Shown in pieces: positions 53,929 to 61,871 of a DNA stretch of 64,000 nucleotides (position 1 is the stretch's first letter; every line of letters starts with the position of its first letter). Made by a program: the position numbers and the translations under genes. Source of the stretch: an uncultured Bacteroides sp. (lineage in GTDB: Bacteria; Bacteroidota; Bacteroidia; Bacteroidales; Bacteroidaceae); assembly GCA_900544675.1 (NCBI GenBank), contig UQVZ01000013.1:23744-87743 (forward strand). The letters run 5' to 3'. A model generated the notes under the pieces. It worked only from the letters and a program-made list of their open reading frames with translations, was not told where the DNA came from and did no database searches.

Positions 53929-55386
53929 TTAGTTAGAGTTTCGTTTGGCTTCTCTTGCCAGAATCTGGAATACTTCGTCCATATTGCGGGCAGAGAAGCG
54001 TTCTTTCAGTTTTGCTGGTGTGTCCAGGGCGCGTATATGTCCGTCTACCATCATGGAGATGCGGTCGCAATATTCCGCCTCATCCATGTAATGGGTTGTG
54101 ACGAATAGGGTGATGCCCTCTTGTGCGGCTTGGTAAATCAGTTCCCAGAATTGGCGGCGTGTAGCCGGGTCCACTCCTCCGGTAGGTTCATCGAGGAAGA
54201 CCAGTCGGGGATGGTGGAAGATGGCGACCGAGAAGGCGAGCCGTTGCTTCCAGCCCAGCGGCAGGTCGCGTACGGGTGTGTCACGGTTCTCGTACAGTCC
54301 GATGCGCCGCAACATCTCTTCCGTACGGGGCGCGATTTCCTTTTCGGGCACGCCGTAAATGCCGGCAAAGAGACGTACGTTCTCCCATACCTTCAAATCT
54401 TCATAAAGGGAAAACTTCTGGCTCATGTAGCCGATGTTCCGTTTGATTTCCTCGCTTTGCGTCCGCACGTCGAATCCCATCACTTCCGCACTGCCCTCAG
54501 TAGGAAGGCTCAATCCGCAAAGGATGCGCATGGCCGTGGTTTTCCCTGCCCCGTTCGCTCCCAGGAAACCGAAGATCTCTCCTTGTTTTACTTCGAAAGA
54601 GATGTGGTCGACCGCCGTAAAATTGCCGAACCGTTTTACTAGTTGATGTACGCGGATGATGCTTGCGTCGCCTGCCGTATCCGCATCGCGCTGTAATCCG
54701 GGCGGACAAAGGATGTCGCGGAAGCGCTCTAAGATAACGTCCGGCGTGTCGATGCCCTGTATCTTGCCTTCCTGCAGGAAAGCGATACGGTCACAGCGCC
54801 TGGCTTCGTCCATGAATGGGGTTGAGACGATGATGGTCATGCCTTGCGCGCGGAGTCTTGCCAGGATATTCCAGAACTCTTTACGGGATACAGGGTCGAC
54901 ACCGGTAGTAGGCTCGTCCAGGAAAAGCACTTCGGGCGAGTGTACCAGCGCACAACAGAGGGCAAGCTTTTGCTTCATCCCGCCCGAAAGCGCACCGGCA
55001 CGCCGATGGGCAAAGGGGGCTATTTGCCGGTAAATGTCTTTTATCTGTTCATAATGCGCTTCGATAGTAGTTTGGAATACCGTGGCAAAGAAGTTCAGGT
55101 TTTCTTCTACCGTCAGGTCCTGGTAGAGCGAGAAGCGTCCGGGCATATAGCCTACGCACTTCCGTATTTTTTTATAATCGTTCCGCACATCGTGTCCCAG
55201 TACCGATGCCGTGCCGGCGTCCGCATTGAGCAAGGTAGTCAGGATGCGGAAGAGGGTAGTCTTCCCCGATCCGTCGGGACCTATCAGTCCGAACAGTTCT
55301 CCTTGTTCTACCTGGAAGGATACATCGCGCAGGGCTTCGGTCTTTCCATAGCGTTTGCTGATATGGCTGGCATCAATCACTTTCAT
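53929..55386 (-). CDS. tandem-domain ABC ATPase (YbhF-like)
   Basis: 485 residues with two complete nucleotide-binding domains. Domain 1: Walker A GPDGSGKTTL, signature LSGGMKQKLAL, Walker B VLFLDEPTTGVDP. Domain 2: GANGAGKTTAM, LPLGWKQRLAF (weak signature), LVFLDEPTGGVDP with switch His in FVTTHYMDEA. Domain 1 has P-F-M instead of the H-loop His (STPFMDEA), so its site may be slow. Starts overlapping the HlyD gene by 14 bp. Confidence 0.95.
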   Translation of the reverse strand: MKVIDASHISKRYGKTEALRDVSFQVEQGELFGLIGPDGSGKTTLFRILTTLLNADAGTASVLGHDVRNDYKKIRKCVGYMPGRFSLYQDLTVEENLNFFATVFQTTIEAHYEQIKDIYRQIAPFAHRRAGALSGGMKQKLALCCALVHSPEVLFLDEPTTGVDPVSRKEFWNILARLRAQGMTIIVSTPFMDEARRCDRIAFLQEGKIQGIDTPDVILERFRDILCPPGLQRDADTAGDASIIRVHQLVKRFGNFTAVDHISFEVKQGEIFGFLGANGAGKTTAMRILCGLSLPTEGSAEVMGFDVRTQSEEIKRNIGYMSQKFSLYEDLKVWENVRLFAGIYGVPEKEIAPRTEEMLRRIGLYENRDTPVRDLPLGWKQRLAFSVAIFHHPRLVFLDEPTGGVDPATRRQFWELIYQAAQEGITLFVTTHYMDEAEYCDRISMMVDGHIRALDTPAKLKERFSARNMDEVFQILAREAKRNSN

Positions 55387-56281
55387 GGTCTGCGAATTTT
55401 ACTTTGCCATACATGCCCAGTTTGATGAACCCGTCGTTTGTCACCGCAATCTTCACGGCATATACCTGGTTGGCGCGTTCGTCGTCGGTCAGGATGGTTT
55501 TGGGTGTAAACTCGGCTTCATCAGCTATCCAGCTCACTTTGCCGGTATAGGCTTTCAGTTCATTGTCTCCGAAATCGGCATACACTTGGGCTTCTTCTCC
55601 TAGCCTGACCGTAGCCAGTTGGGTGGAAGTTACATAGGCACGCAGGAAGATGTGGCGGGTATCAGCTATCTTGAATAAAGGTTTTCCTACCGATGCCAGT
55701 TCGCCCGGTTCGGCATATTTGGCAAGTACCGTACCGCTGATAGGAGCGATGATGTGGCATTTGCGCAACTGGTCTTCTACCTGTGCCACCTGGATAGCCA
55801 CCGATGAGCTTTGTTCGTTCAGGCTGGCTGTATTATTATATAAGGTAGAGCGTTGGGCTTCGAGCTGGCTTTTCAGTACAGCTATTTGCGAATCCCAGTC
55901 GTCCAGTTGTTTGCGGTTGGCAGCATTCGCTTTCAGCAGGTTTTCCACCCGTGTCCGCTCGCGTTGGGCTGTGGCAAGCTGTTCTTGCAGGGCAGCTATC
56001 TGTTTGCGTATATCGGGACGTTGGTTATCTACCGATTTCATATTGGCTTTCAGTTGCAGCTTTTTCAGGTAAAGCTGGACTGTGTCAATCACTCCTACTT
56101 CTTCGTACTGTTCCAGCCGGGTGCCTTCTTCGGCATTCAGGTGAAACAGCTTGCCGTTGGCTTCGGCAGACACGATGATTTCGGTCGCTTCGAATGTGCC
56201 TGTGGCATCAAATTCAACTTCCGGACGGCAGGCAGCTAATAGGGTGATGAATGGAAGAACTAATAAGGTATATCTTTTCAT
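55373..56281 (-). CDS. HlyD-family membrane fusion lipoprotein
   Basis: 302 residues. Lipobox with C18 (LLAAC). Biotinyl-like halves (SAEANGKLFHLNAEEGTRLE and CHIIAPISGTVLAKYAEPGE) flank an alpha-hairpin (about 75-165) that reaches towards TolC. It links the inner-membrane ABC pump to the outer-membrane channel encoded just upstream. Confidence 0.93.
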   Translation of the reverse strand: MKRYTLLVLPFITLLAACRPEVEFDATGTFEATEIIVSAEANGKLFHLNAEEGTRLEQYEEVGVIDTVQLYLKKLQLKANMKSVDNQRPDIRKQIAALQEQLATAQRERTRVENLLKANAANRKQLDDWDSQIAVLKSQLEAQRSTLYNNTASLNEQSSSVAIQVAQVEDQLRKCHIIAPISGTVLAKYAEPGELASVGKPLFKIADTRHIFLRAYVTSTQLATVRLGEEAQVYADFGDNELKAYTGKVSWIADEAEFTPKTILTDDERANQVYAVKIAVTNDGFIKLGMYGKVKFADHESD

Positions 56282-56301
56282 GGCTTTAGGTAAGTAGGGG
56301 G

Positions 56302-57582
56302 TTAAGGATTAAGGTATGTATTGTCTCCGTGGTTGGTCAGGTGTTGTTGCTGGTATTGATGCATGAGCAACTGAATTTCGTGCAAGGCTTTCGTCTGACG
56401 TGCAAGGCTTTCAGCAGTCACTTCACGCAACATTTCGGTGACCGTCAAGGTGCCGTTGGCTACTTTGGCTTCTGCTGCCTTCCGGATGTTTGTCCGCAGC
56501 CGGATGATTTCGTCATCGTGTTTCATCTGCTTCCGGAGAGCAAGGAGGATACCGTCTTCTTCTGCCAGTTGCAGACGGGTGTTGAATAAGAACAGATCGC
56601 GGTTGCTTTCTATTTGCTGGTATTGGGTATCCAGTTTCCGTTTATCGTTCTTCAGGGTGTACAGACTCCCGAAGTTCCAGGTGAGGCGTGCGCCTACGAT
56701 GTAGTAAGCCCGGAATTTGTCTTTCAGGATATCCAGCCCCGGATTGCCGTATGCACCTTGGGCAAACAGTCCGATACGGGGCATATAGCCGGCTTGCAGG
56801 TTTTGCCGTGCCACTTCGAGGCTTTGTTGCTGGGCTTGGTACAATGCCAGTTCCGGACGGGCTATGTAAAGAATCTCAGCATCGTCCGGCGTTTCGGGGC
56901 TAATCAGTTGTGTCTGCTCGTCGAATGGCTTTCCGGTAAGTAAGGACAGCATGCGGAGATAAGCGGTACGGTTGGCAGAGAGCTGTGCCCGTTGCTGCAG
57001 GGTATTGAGTATTTCCACTTGTACTGCATCGACATCGGCATCGTTGGCAATCCCGTTTTCCCGATAGGCGCATACGTTTTTCAGGTTCCGTTGCAGGTCT
57101 TCTTCCAGCAATTTGTTTTGCTCCAGTTGCTCGTCTATCAGCAGGATACCGAAGAATACCTGGTTTACCTGTTCGTTCAGGGCATACATCGTGACGTCCA
57201 GTTGCCGGGTGTTCTCTCGCGCTTGAGCTTTGGTCTGTTCTTTTTGCGCATGTATATTGCCGCCGTCCCACAGGTTTTGCGTCACTTCCAGTTGCACCTG
57301 GTATTGGTCTTTGGGCAGTCCCCTCATCCCGATGCCCGGAATCTCTATGGGGAATGTTGTAGCTTCGCTCTGGTAGGAAACTTTTCCGCTGAGGCTGACT
57401 TGGGGCAGATTACCTTTGGCCGCATTGGCAAGCGTGTATTGCTCCGACAGCCTGATCAGGTCGTATTGCCGTGCCACCGGGTAATTCAGTTGGGCGGCAC
57501 GGCGGCATTCGTCCAGTGTCACCTGTGCGGGAAGCGCTAAGCAAAGGCAGCAAAATAGGGTAAATAGGCACGTTCGTTTCAT
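56302..57582 (-). CDS. TolC-family outer-membrane efflux protein
   Basis: 426 residues. Signal peptide ending LALPAQ. Two homologous halves of long helices (residues about 30-220 and 235-420), with the typical VTLDECRRAAQLNYP start and repeated QVNQVFFGILLIDEQLEQN-type heptads. First gene of the exporter operon; its promoter is at 57611-57618. Confidence 0.93.
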   Translation of the reverse strand: MKRTCLFTLFCCLCLALPAQVTLDECRRAAQLNYPVARQYDLIRLSEQYTLANAAKGNLPQVSLSGKVSYQSEATTFPIEIPGIGMRGLPKDQYQVQLEVTQNLWDGGNIHAQKEQTKAQARENTRQLDVTMYALNEQVNQVFFGILLIDEQLEQNKLLEEDLQRNLKNVCAYRENGIANDADVDAVQVEILNTLQQRAQLSANRTAYLRMLSLLTGKPFDEQTQLISPETPDDAEILYIARPELALYQAQQQSLEVARQNLQAGYMPRIGLFAQGAYGNPGLDILKDKFRAYYIVGARLTWNFGSLYTLKNDKRKLDTQYQQIESNRDLFLFNTRLQLAEEDGILLALRKQMKHDDEIIRLRTNIRKAAEAKVANGTLTVTEMLREVTAESLARQTKALHEIQLLMHQYQQQHLTNHGDNTYLNP

Positions 57583-57610
57583 GGAGAAAAGATTTAAGTT
57601 GTTGTTGTTA

Positions 57611-57618
57611 CAAAAATA
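57611..57618 (-). promoter_or_regulatory. -7 promoter element of the exporter operon
   Basis: TATTTTTG on the minus strand, 29 bp before the ATG at 57582 and divergent from the AraC-type regulator promoter about 100 bp away. Confidence 0.65.
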
Positions 57619-57715
57619 GTGTTTTTTCTTTTTCGTATAGGTCCTATTGTTTCTTCCTTATGTTCCGTTTATCCGATTTTTTCAGGAAAAACCGCCCTGT
57701 AGAGGGATAAATAAT

Positions 57716-57723
57716 TATCTTTG
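57716..57723 (+). promoter_or_regulatory. -7 promoter element of the AraC-type regulator
   Basis: TATCTTTG, 65 bp before the ATG at 57788. It removes the in-frame start at 57647 from consideration. Confidence 0.65.
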
Positions 57724-57787
57724 CAGGAACAAGGCGGATAAACGGACGGACAGGTTTACCCGATGGATATGGATAATCTTATGGTAT

Positions 57788-58693
57788 ATGGCACAGAAGG
57801 ATTTGTTGTTGCTGGCGTTGAAACAGATATGCGAGTTCCCTTTCTCCCGTGAGAGCGAGAACCGTTTCGTTATGCCCGAACTGGGATTTGTGCGTTCGGT
57901 AGAAGGGATGAACGAGGTGGCACAAGCCATTTTGACCGTAGGGAAGCCTTACCGTCTGACGGAAGGGAGAGTCATTTATGTCCGTTCGGGTTGTATGCAC
58001 ATGCGGGTCAATCTGCGTGAAGTGACGGTTCAGGCAAACCAGTTGGTGGTGGGCTCACCGGGTATAGTGCTTGAGATGATAGATATACCTAAAGACATCG
58101 ATATAATGATGTTGGCATTTGCCGATAGCCTGATGGAAGGTTGGCAAAAAGAACCTTTGCTGCAAGCCTATTTGCAAGGGGGGCTTTTCTTTGCGGTTGA
58201 TTTAAACAAAAAGGAATGTACACGGCTGGAGAATTTTTTCGGGCTGTTTTGGGATGTATTACACGATGACCCGTTTCCGCGTGATACGGTACGTAGCCTG
58301 GTCTCGGTCTTGTTCCGTCAGATAGAAGCTTTTTATCACCGTGAAGCCGCTGTATGGAGGCAGAAACATACCCGTCAGGAAGAAGTTTTCAACCGTTTTT
58401 TGAAACTTGTTAATAAGTATGCCGTGAGTGAACGTAACATTGCTTTCTATTCCTCTGCACTCTACTTGAGCCCGCGTTACTTGAGTACACTTATCAGACA
58501 AACCAGCGGACGGACGGTGATGGACTGGGTCAATGCGGCGGTGGTGCAGGAAGCCAAGTTGCAATTGCGCCATACCGATAAGCTGGTGTACCAGATAGCC
58601 GATGACTTGAATTTTCCCAATGCCTCGTTTTTTTGCAAATTCTTTCGCCGCATGACGGGAAAGACTCCGCACGAATACCGTAACGAGGAATGA
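57788..58693 (+). CDS. AraC-family transcriptional regulator
   Basis: 301 residues from the ATG at 57788. The first 190 residues form a cupin-like sensor (VGKPYRLTEGRVIYVRSGCM). The C-terminal AraC domain has two HTH units: SALYLSPRYLSTLIRQTSG and IADDLNFPNASFFCKFFRRM, then TGKTPHEYR. Divergent from the TolC-HlyD-ABC operon and probably its activator. Confidence 0.93.
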   Translation: MAQKDLLLLALKQICEFPFSRESENRFVMPELGFVRSVEGMNEVAQAILTVGKPYRLTEGRVIYVRSGCMHMRVNLREVTVQANQLVVGSPGIVLEMIDIPKDIDIMMLAFADSLMEGWQKEPLLQAYLQGGLFFAVDLNKKECTRLENFFGLFWDVLHDDPFPRDTVRSLVSVLFRQIEAFYHREAAVWRQKHTRQEEVFNRFLKLVNKYAVSERNIAFYSSALYLSPRYLSTLIRQTSGRTVMDWVNAAVVQEAKLQLRHTDKLVYQIADDLNFPNASFFCKFFRRMTGKTPHEYRNEE

Positions 58694-58706
58694 TAATAAA
58701 GAAACA

Positions 58707-58729
58707 GAGGAAGCCGAAAAGGCTTCCTC
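58707..58729. terminator. convergent terminator
   Basis: GAGGAAGCC (58707-58715) and GGCTTCCTC (58721-58729) with a 5-base loop, between the AraC-type gene and the FKBP gene. Confidence 0.75.
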
Positions 58730-58760
58730 CTTGACTTGCAGATAAATCTGCGGTAATTCT

Positions 58761-59636
58761 TTATTTCTTAGCGGCAGGTGTTTCTATATCAACCAGTTCT
58801 ACCTCGAAAATCAATGTAGAGAACGGTTTGATTTTGCCTGTGTTGCGTGAGCCGTAGCCCAGTTCTTGCGGAATGTAAAGAATCCATTTCGAACCTACAG
58901 GCATCATGGTCAGGGCTTCGGTCCATCCTTTGATAACCTGGTCGGCACGGAAGCTGGTCGGTTCTTTGCGCTTGTAAGACGAATCGAATTCTGTTCCGTC
59001 AATCAACGTTCCTTTGTAGTGTACTTTCACTCTGTCGGTCTTAGCAGGCACTTTGCCGTTGCCTTGTTTAACCACTTTATATTGCAATCCGCTTTCGGTC
59101 ACTTTCACGCCTTCTTTAGTCTTGTTGTCGGCAAGGAAGTCTTCGTTCTGCTTTTTGTATTCAGCATATTGTTCTTCCAATGCTTTTTCCTTGATAGCTT
59201 CTACACGTGTACGAACGTACAGGCTGGCAGAGTCGGTGCTTGCGATAGCTTTGTGTCTTACGGCAGCCATGAATCCGGCAAGCATGTTTTCCTTGCTCAA
59301 AGACTGTACAGAATCGTTGCCGAACACTTGCTGGTTCATCATGTCGAACATCTGTCCGCTTACCTGCTGGCCGATTTGCAGACCCATCATGTAAGCTTTC
59401 TGCTTGTCATCAGTTTCTTTCAGACCTTGTTCCACACCTTTTACGAAATCATCGTAATAAGCTGAGTCAATGCCCATACGTCCCAGTACATAGTCTTCCA
59501 GACCTTGTGTGTTGCTGACACCCATCATGTATGAAAGGGTATCTACGTCAGATTTCATGTTGGCTTGCGGACCTTGTGCGCACGATGCCATGCCGCCTGC
59601 AATAGCCAATACCATTAAAAAAGGACTTTTTTTCAT
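58761..59636 (-). CDS. FKBP-type peptidyl-prolyl isomerase lipoprotein
   Basis: 291 residues. Lipobox MASC with C19. Helical dimerisation part about 30-150 (Mip/FkpA-like), then the FKBP domain (about 165-285) with VKVHYKGTLIDGTEFDSSYK, FRADQVIKGWTEALTMMPVGSKW and IPQELGYGSRN. Catalyses prolyl isomerisation in exported proteins. A close relative without signal peptide lies 270 bp upstream. Confidence 0.94.
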   Translation of the reverse strand: MKKSPFLMVLAIAGGMASCAQGPQANMKSDVDTLSYMMGVSNTQGLEDYVLGRMGIDSAYYDDFVKGVEQGLKETDDKQKAYMMGLQIGQQVSGQMFDMMNQQVFGNDSVQSLSKENMLAGFMAAVRHKAIASTDSASLYVRTRVEAIKEKALEEQYAEYKKQNEDFLADNKTKEGVKVTESGLQYKVVKQGNGKVPAKTDRVKVHYKGTLIDGTEFDSSYKRKEPTSFRADQVIKGWTEALTMMPVGSKWILYIPQELGYGSRNTGKIKPFSTLIFEVELVDIETPAAKK

Positions 59637-59679
59637 TTGCTTTACGTATTTATGTTTGTTGTTGATAAATCTTTTTTTA

Positions 59680-59905
59680 AGGAGTTAGAGAAGTTAAAGA
59701 AGTTATCACTCCGCTTCGCTTCGTTAGAAGTTAAAGTCAATAGTTTTTCTTTTAAGGAGTTAAAGAAGTTAAAGGAGCTATCACTCCGCTTCGCTTCGTT
59801 AGAAGTTAAAGCCAATAGTTCTGCTGATGTATTTAAAAACTAGTCAACTTGTCAACTATCTTACTTTAACTTCTTTAACTCCTCTAACTCCTTTAACTAC
59901 TTTAA
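59680..59905. repeat. dispersed repeats, aagttaaagaagtta family
   Basis: Two tandem units of the order ggagttagagaagttaaaga, gttatcactccgcttcgctt, cgttagaagttaaagtcaat (59681 and 59755), followed by a caacttgtcaac unit and the inverse ctttaacttctttaactcct block. The small reading frame across it (59637-59843) is repeat-derived. Confidence 0.75.
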
Positions 59906-59907
59906 AA

Positions 59908-60492
59908 TTACAATACCTCAATCAGTTCCACTTCAAAAATCAGTGTGCTGTGGGGAGGAATCATTTCGCCGGCTCCTTGTGCGCCGTAGGCAAGGTCGGA
60001 CGGGATATAGAGTTTCCATTTCGCGCCTTCCGACATTAGTTGCAACGCTTCCACCCAGCCTTTGATAACCTGATTTACGCCGAATACGGCAGGTTCGCCA
60101 CGCTTGATGGAGCTGTCGAACAAGGTTCCGTCAATCAATGTACCTTCGTAATGGCAACGTACGCGGTCGGTGGCTTTCGGCTTCTTGCCGTTTCCTTCCT
60201 TGATGACTTCGTATTGCAAGCCGCTGGGGAGGGTCACGATATTCGGGTTCTTCTTGTTTTCTTCCAGGAATGCTTTTCCTTTCGCTATGTTTTCTGCGTT
60301 GACTTTTTCTTCCAGTTCGGTAAAGAACTTGTTGACGATTTCGCGCGCTTCGGTGTGTGTGATAGCGGTCGGGTTACCTTCCAGCACATCCTTGATGGCT
60401 TGTGCGAAATCGTTTACGTCGATGCTGCGGGCGCCCATACTCCACAGGTTTTGGCCTATGCCCAGGCCGATGGCGTAACTGAATTTATCCAT
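59908..60492 (-). CDS. FKBP-type peptidyl-prolyl isomerase, short form
   Basis: 194 residues. Same plan as the neighbouring gene but with no lipobox or signal peptide (MDKFSYAIGLGIGQNLWSMG). FKBP core VRCHYEGTLIDGTLFDSSIK, VNQVIKGWVEALQLMSEGAKW and IPSDLAYGAQG is complete. It could be cytoplasmic, or the product of a longer start, but none is found upstream. Promoter at 60535-60542. Confidence 0.93.
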   Translation of the reverse strand: MDKFSYAIGLGIGQNLWSMGARSIDVNDFAQAIKDVLEGNPTAITHTEAREIVNKFFTELEEKVNAENIAKGKAFLEENKKNPNIVTLPSGLQYEVIKEGNGKKPKATDRVRCHYEGTLIDGTLFDSSIKRGEPAVFGVNQVIKGWVEALQLMSEGAKWKLYIPSDLAYGAQGAGEMIPPHSTLIFEVELIEVL

Positions 60493-60534
60493 AAACTGTT
60501 TGAGTTAAAAGATATTACTTTTTATTAGACTGCG

Positions 60535-60542
60535 CAAAGGTA
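60535..60542 (-). promoter_or_regulatory. -7 promoter element of the short FKBP gene
   Basis: TACCTTTG on the minus strand, 43 bp before the ATG at 60492. Confidence 0.6.
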
Positions 60543-60587
60543 TCCTTTTTCTTTGAATAAGAGCTTCTATAAGCGATTAAATTTTCT

Positions 60588-60595
60588 TATTTTTG
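60588..60595 (+). promoter_or_regulatory. -7 promoter element of the sirtuin gene
   Basis: TATTTTTG, 32 bp before the ATG at 60627. It excludes the in-frame ATG at 60597, which lies at the transcription start. Confidence 0.6.
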
Positions 60596-60626
60596 TATGT
60601 GGAATAACCTAAAGAAAGGAGAAGGT

Positions 60627-61334
60627 ATGAAAAAACTGGTAATATTGACCGGAGCGGGTATGAGTGCCGAGAGCGGAATCAGTACATTCCGTGATTCAGG
60701 TGGCTTGTGGGAGCAATATCCCGTGGAACAGGTGGCGACGCCCGAAGGCTATCGCGCCAATCCCAAACTGGTGATTGATTTCTATAACACGCGCCGCAAG
60801 GAACTGCTGAAGGTGAAGCCCAACCGGGGACATGAGTTGATAGCCAGTCTGGAGCCGTATTTCGACGTGACCGTCATTACGCAGAACGTCGACAACTTGC
60901 ACGAACGTGCGGGGAGCAGCCGTGTCATTCACCTGCACGGTGAGCTGACCAAGGTGACTTCGAGCCGGGAGCCGAACAATCCGGCTTATATCCGCGAGCT
61001 GAAGCCGGAGGAATACGAGGTGAAGATGGGCGACCTGGCAGCCGACGGTTCCCAGCTTCGTCCGTTCATCGTGTGGTTTGGCGAGGCGGTTCCGATGATA
61101 GAAACCGCCATCGACTATGCCGAACAGGCGGATATCTTCGTCATTATCGGCACGTCGCTCAATGTCTACCCGGCGGCAGGACTTCTCAACTATGTGCCGG
61201 CAAAGACACCGGTATATCTCATCGACCCGAAAGAAGTCGCCATCGCATCGGGTCGGAAAGTGAACGTCATCCGCAAGGGAGCCTCGGCGGGAATGGAAGA
61301 ATTGAAAAATATGTTATTAAAAGTACGGGAGTGA
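60627..61334 (+). CDS. SIR2-family NAD-dependent deacylase without zinc cysteines
   Basis: 235 residues from the ATG at 60627, preceded by AAAGGAGAAGGT. NAD motif GAGMSAESGISTFRD, catalytic TQNVDNLHERAG and the active His in HLHGEL. FYNTRR supplies the Y-x-x-R pair that marks class III sirtuins, which prefer succinyl and similar acyl groups. The four zinc-binding cysteines are absent; the protein has no Cys at all. Single gene between the FKBP and rubredoxin genes. Confidence 0.94.
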   Translation: MKKLVILTGAGMSAESGISTFRDSGGLWEQYPVEQVATPEGYRANPKLVIDFYNTRRKELLKVKPNRGHELIASLEPYFDVTVITQNVDNLHERAGSSRVIHLHGELTKVTSSREPNNPAYIRELKPEEYEVKMGDLAADGSQLRPFIVWFGEAVPMIETAIDYAEQADIFVIIGTSLNVYPAAGLLNYVPAKTPVYLIDPKEVAIASGRKVNVIRKGASAGMEELKNMLLKVRE

Positions 61335-61346
61335 ACAAATCTTTCT

Positions 61347-61354
61347 TATATTTG
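61347..61354 (+). promoter_or_regulatory. -7 promoter element of rubredoxin
   Basis: TATATTTG, 51 bp before the ATG at 61405. Confidence 0.6.
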
Positions 61355-61404
61355 TTCTTGTGTAAGAAAACATCAGTAACTAACTTAAAACAAAGTATTG
61401 CGTT

Positions 61405-61569
61405 ATGAAAAAGTACATTTGTACCGTATGCGACTGGGTGTATGACCCGGCAGTCGGTGATCCGGACAATGGTATCGCTCCGGGTACGGCATTCGAAGAT
61501 ATTCCAGAAGACTGGGTTTGCCCGGTTTGCGGAGAAGGGAAAGACGATTTCGAACCTGTAGAGGAATAA
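61405..61569 (+). CDS. rubredoxin
   Basis: 54 residues: the sequence begins MKKYICTVCDWVYDPAVGDP and closes DWVCPVCGEGKDDFEPVEE. Two CxxC pairs (C6/C9 and C39/C42) hold the single iron; the Y-D-P-x-x-G-D-P and W-V-C-P-V-C-G contexts are diagnostic. Small electron carrier of anaerobes, often for peroxide or oxygen reduction. Confidence 0.97.
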   Translation: MKKYICTVCDWVYDPAVGDPDNGIAPGTAFEDIPEDWVCPVCGEGKDDFEPVEE

Positions 61570-61590
61570 TCGTCAGGTAATAGGAAAAAC

Positions 61591-61645
61591 AAGACAAGGT
61601 CGGTTTGCGTGACGTGAAGTCCGCATGCCGGCCTTGTCTTATTTT
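61591..61645 (+). terminator. terminator after rubredoxin
   Basis: AAGACAAGG (61591-61599) pairs with CCTTGTCTT (61632-61640) with CGG/CCG inside, followed by ATTTT. Confidence 0.8.
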
Positions 61646-61696
61646 AGCCTGCATGAGGCAGGAATACGGGTACTTTGCGCATACAAGACAAGTGAA

Positions 61697-61822
61697 TCGT
61701 TTCAGCAAAAAACTGTTTCAGCCAGTTTCAGCAAGGTGAAACAACTGTTTCACCTTGCTGAAACAAGTGTTTCTTATACATGAAACAGTTGTTTCAACTA
61801 TAATAAACTACCTGAAACTATT
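61697..61822. repeat. GTTTCA/TGAAAC hairpin array
   Basis: Nine exact GTTTCA or TGAAAC hexamers and one GTTTCT within about 125 bp. The core is a perfect 19-bp inverted repeat, GTTTCAGCAAGGTGAAACA (61725-61743) against TGTTTCACCTTGCTGAAAC (61746-61764), with a 2-base centre. A second palindrome is TGAAAC-AGTT-GTTTCA (61781-61796). It lies between convergent genes, so it is not a promoter of either. Confidence 0.85.
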
Positions 61823-61871
61823 ATTGTATGTGGCAGAGTTCAAGCAAGCCTTTGACAATAAGCTTATCTGT

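Noticed and set aside
59637..59843. 68-codon frame with two copies of an ELKKLKxLSLRFASLEVKxN motif
   Set aside because: It is a translation of the dispersed aagttaaagaagttatc repeats. No start signal or homologue type is recognised, and similar text occurs elsewhere between genes.
61697..61822. CRISPR-like array
   Set aside because: The GTTTCA hexamers are not evenly spaced, alternate in orientation and enclose no unique spacers; there are no cas genes.
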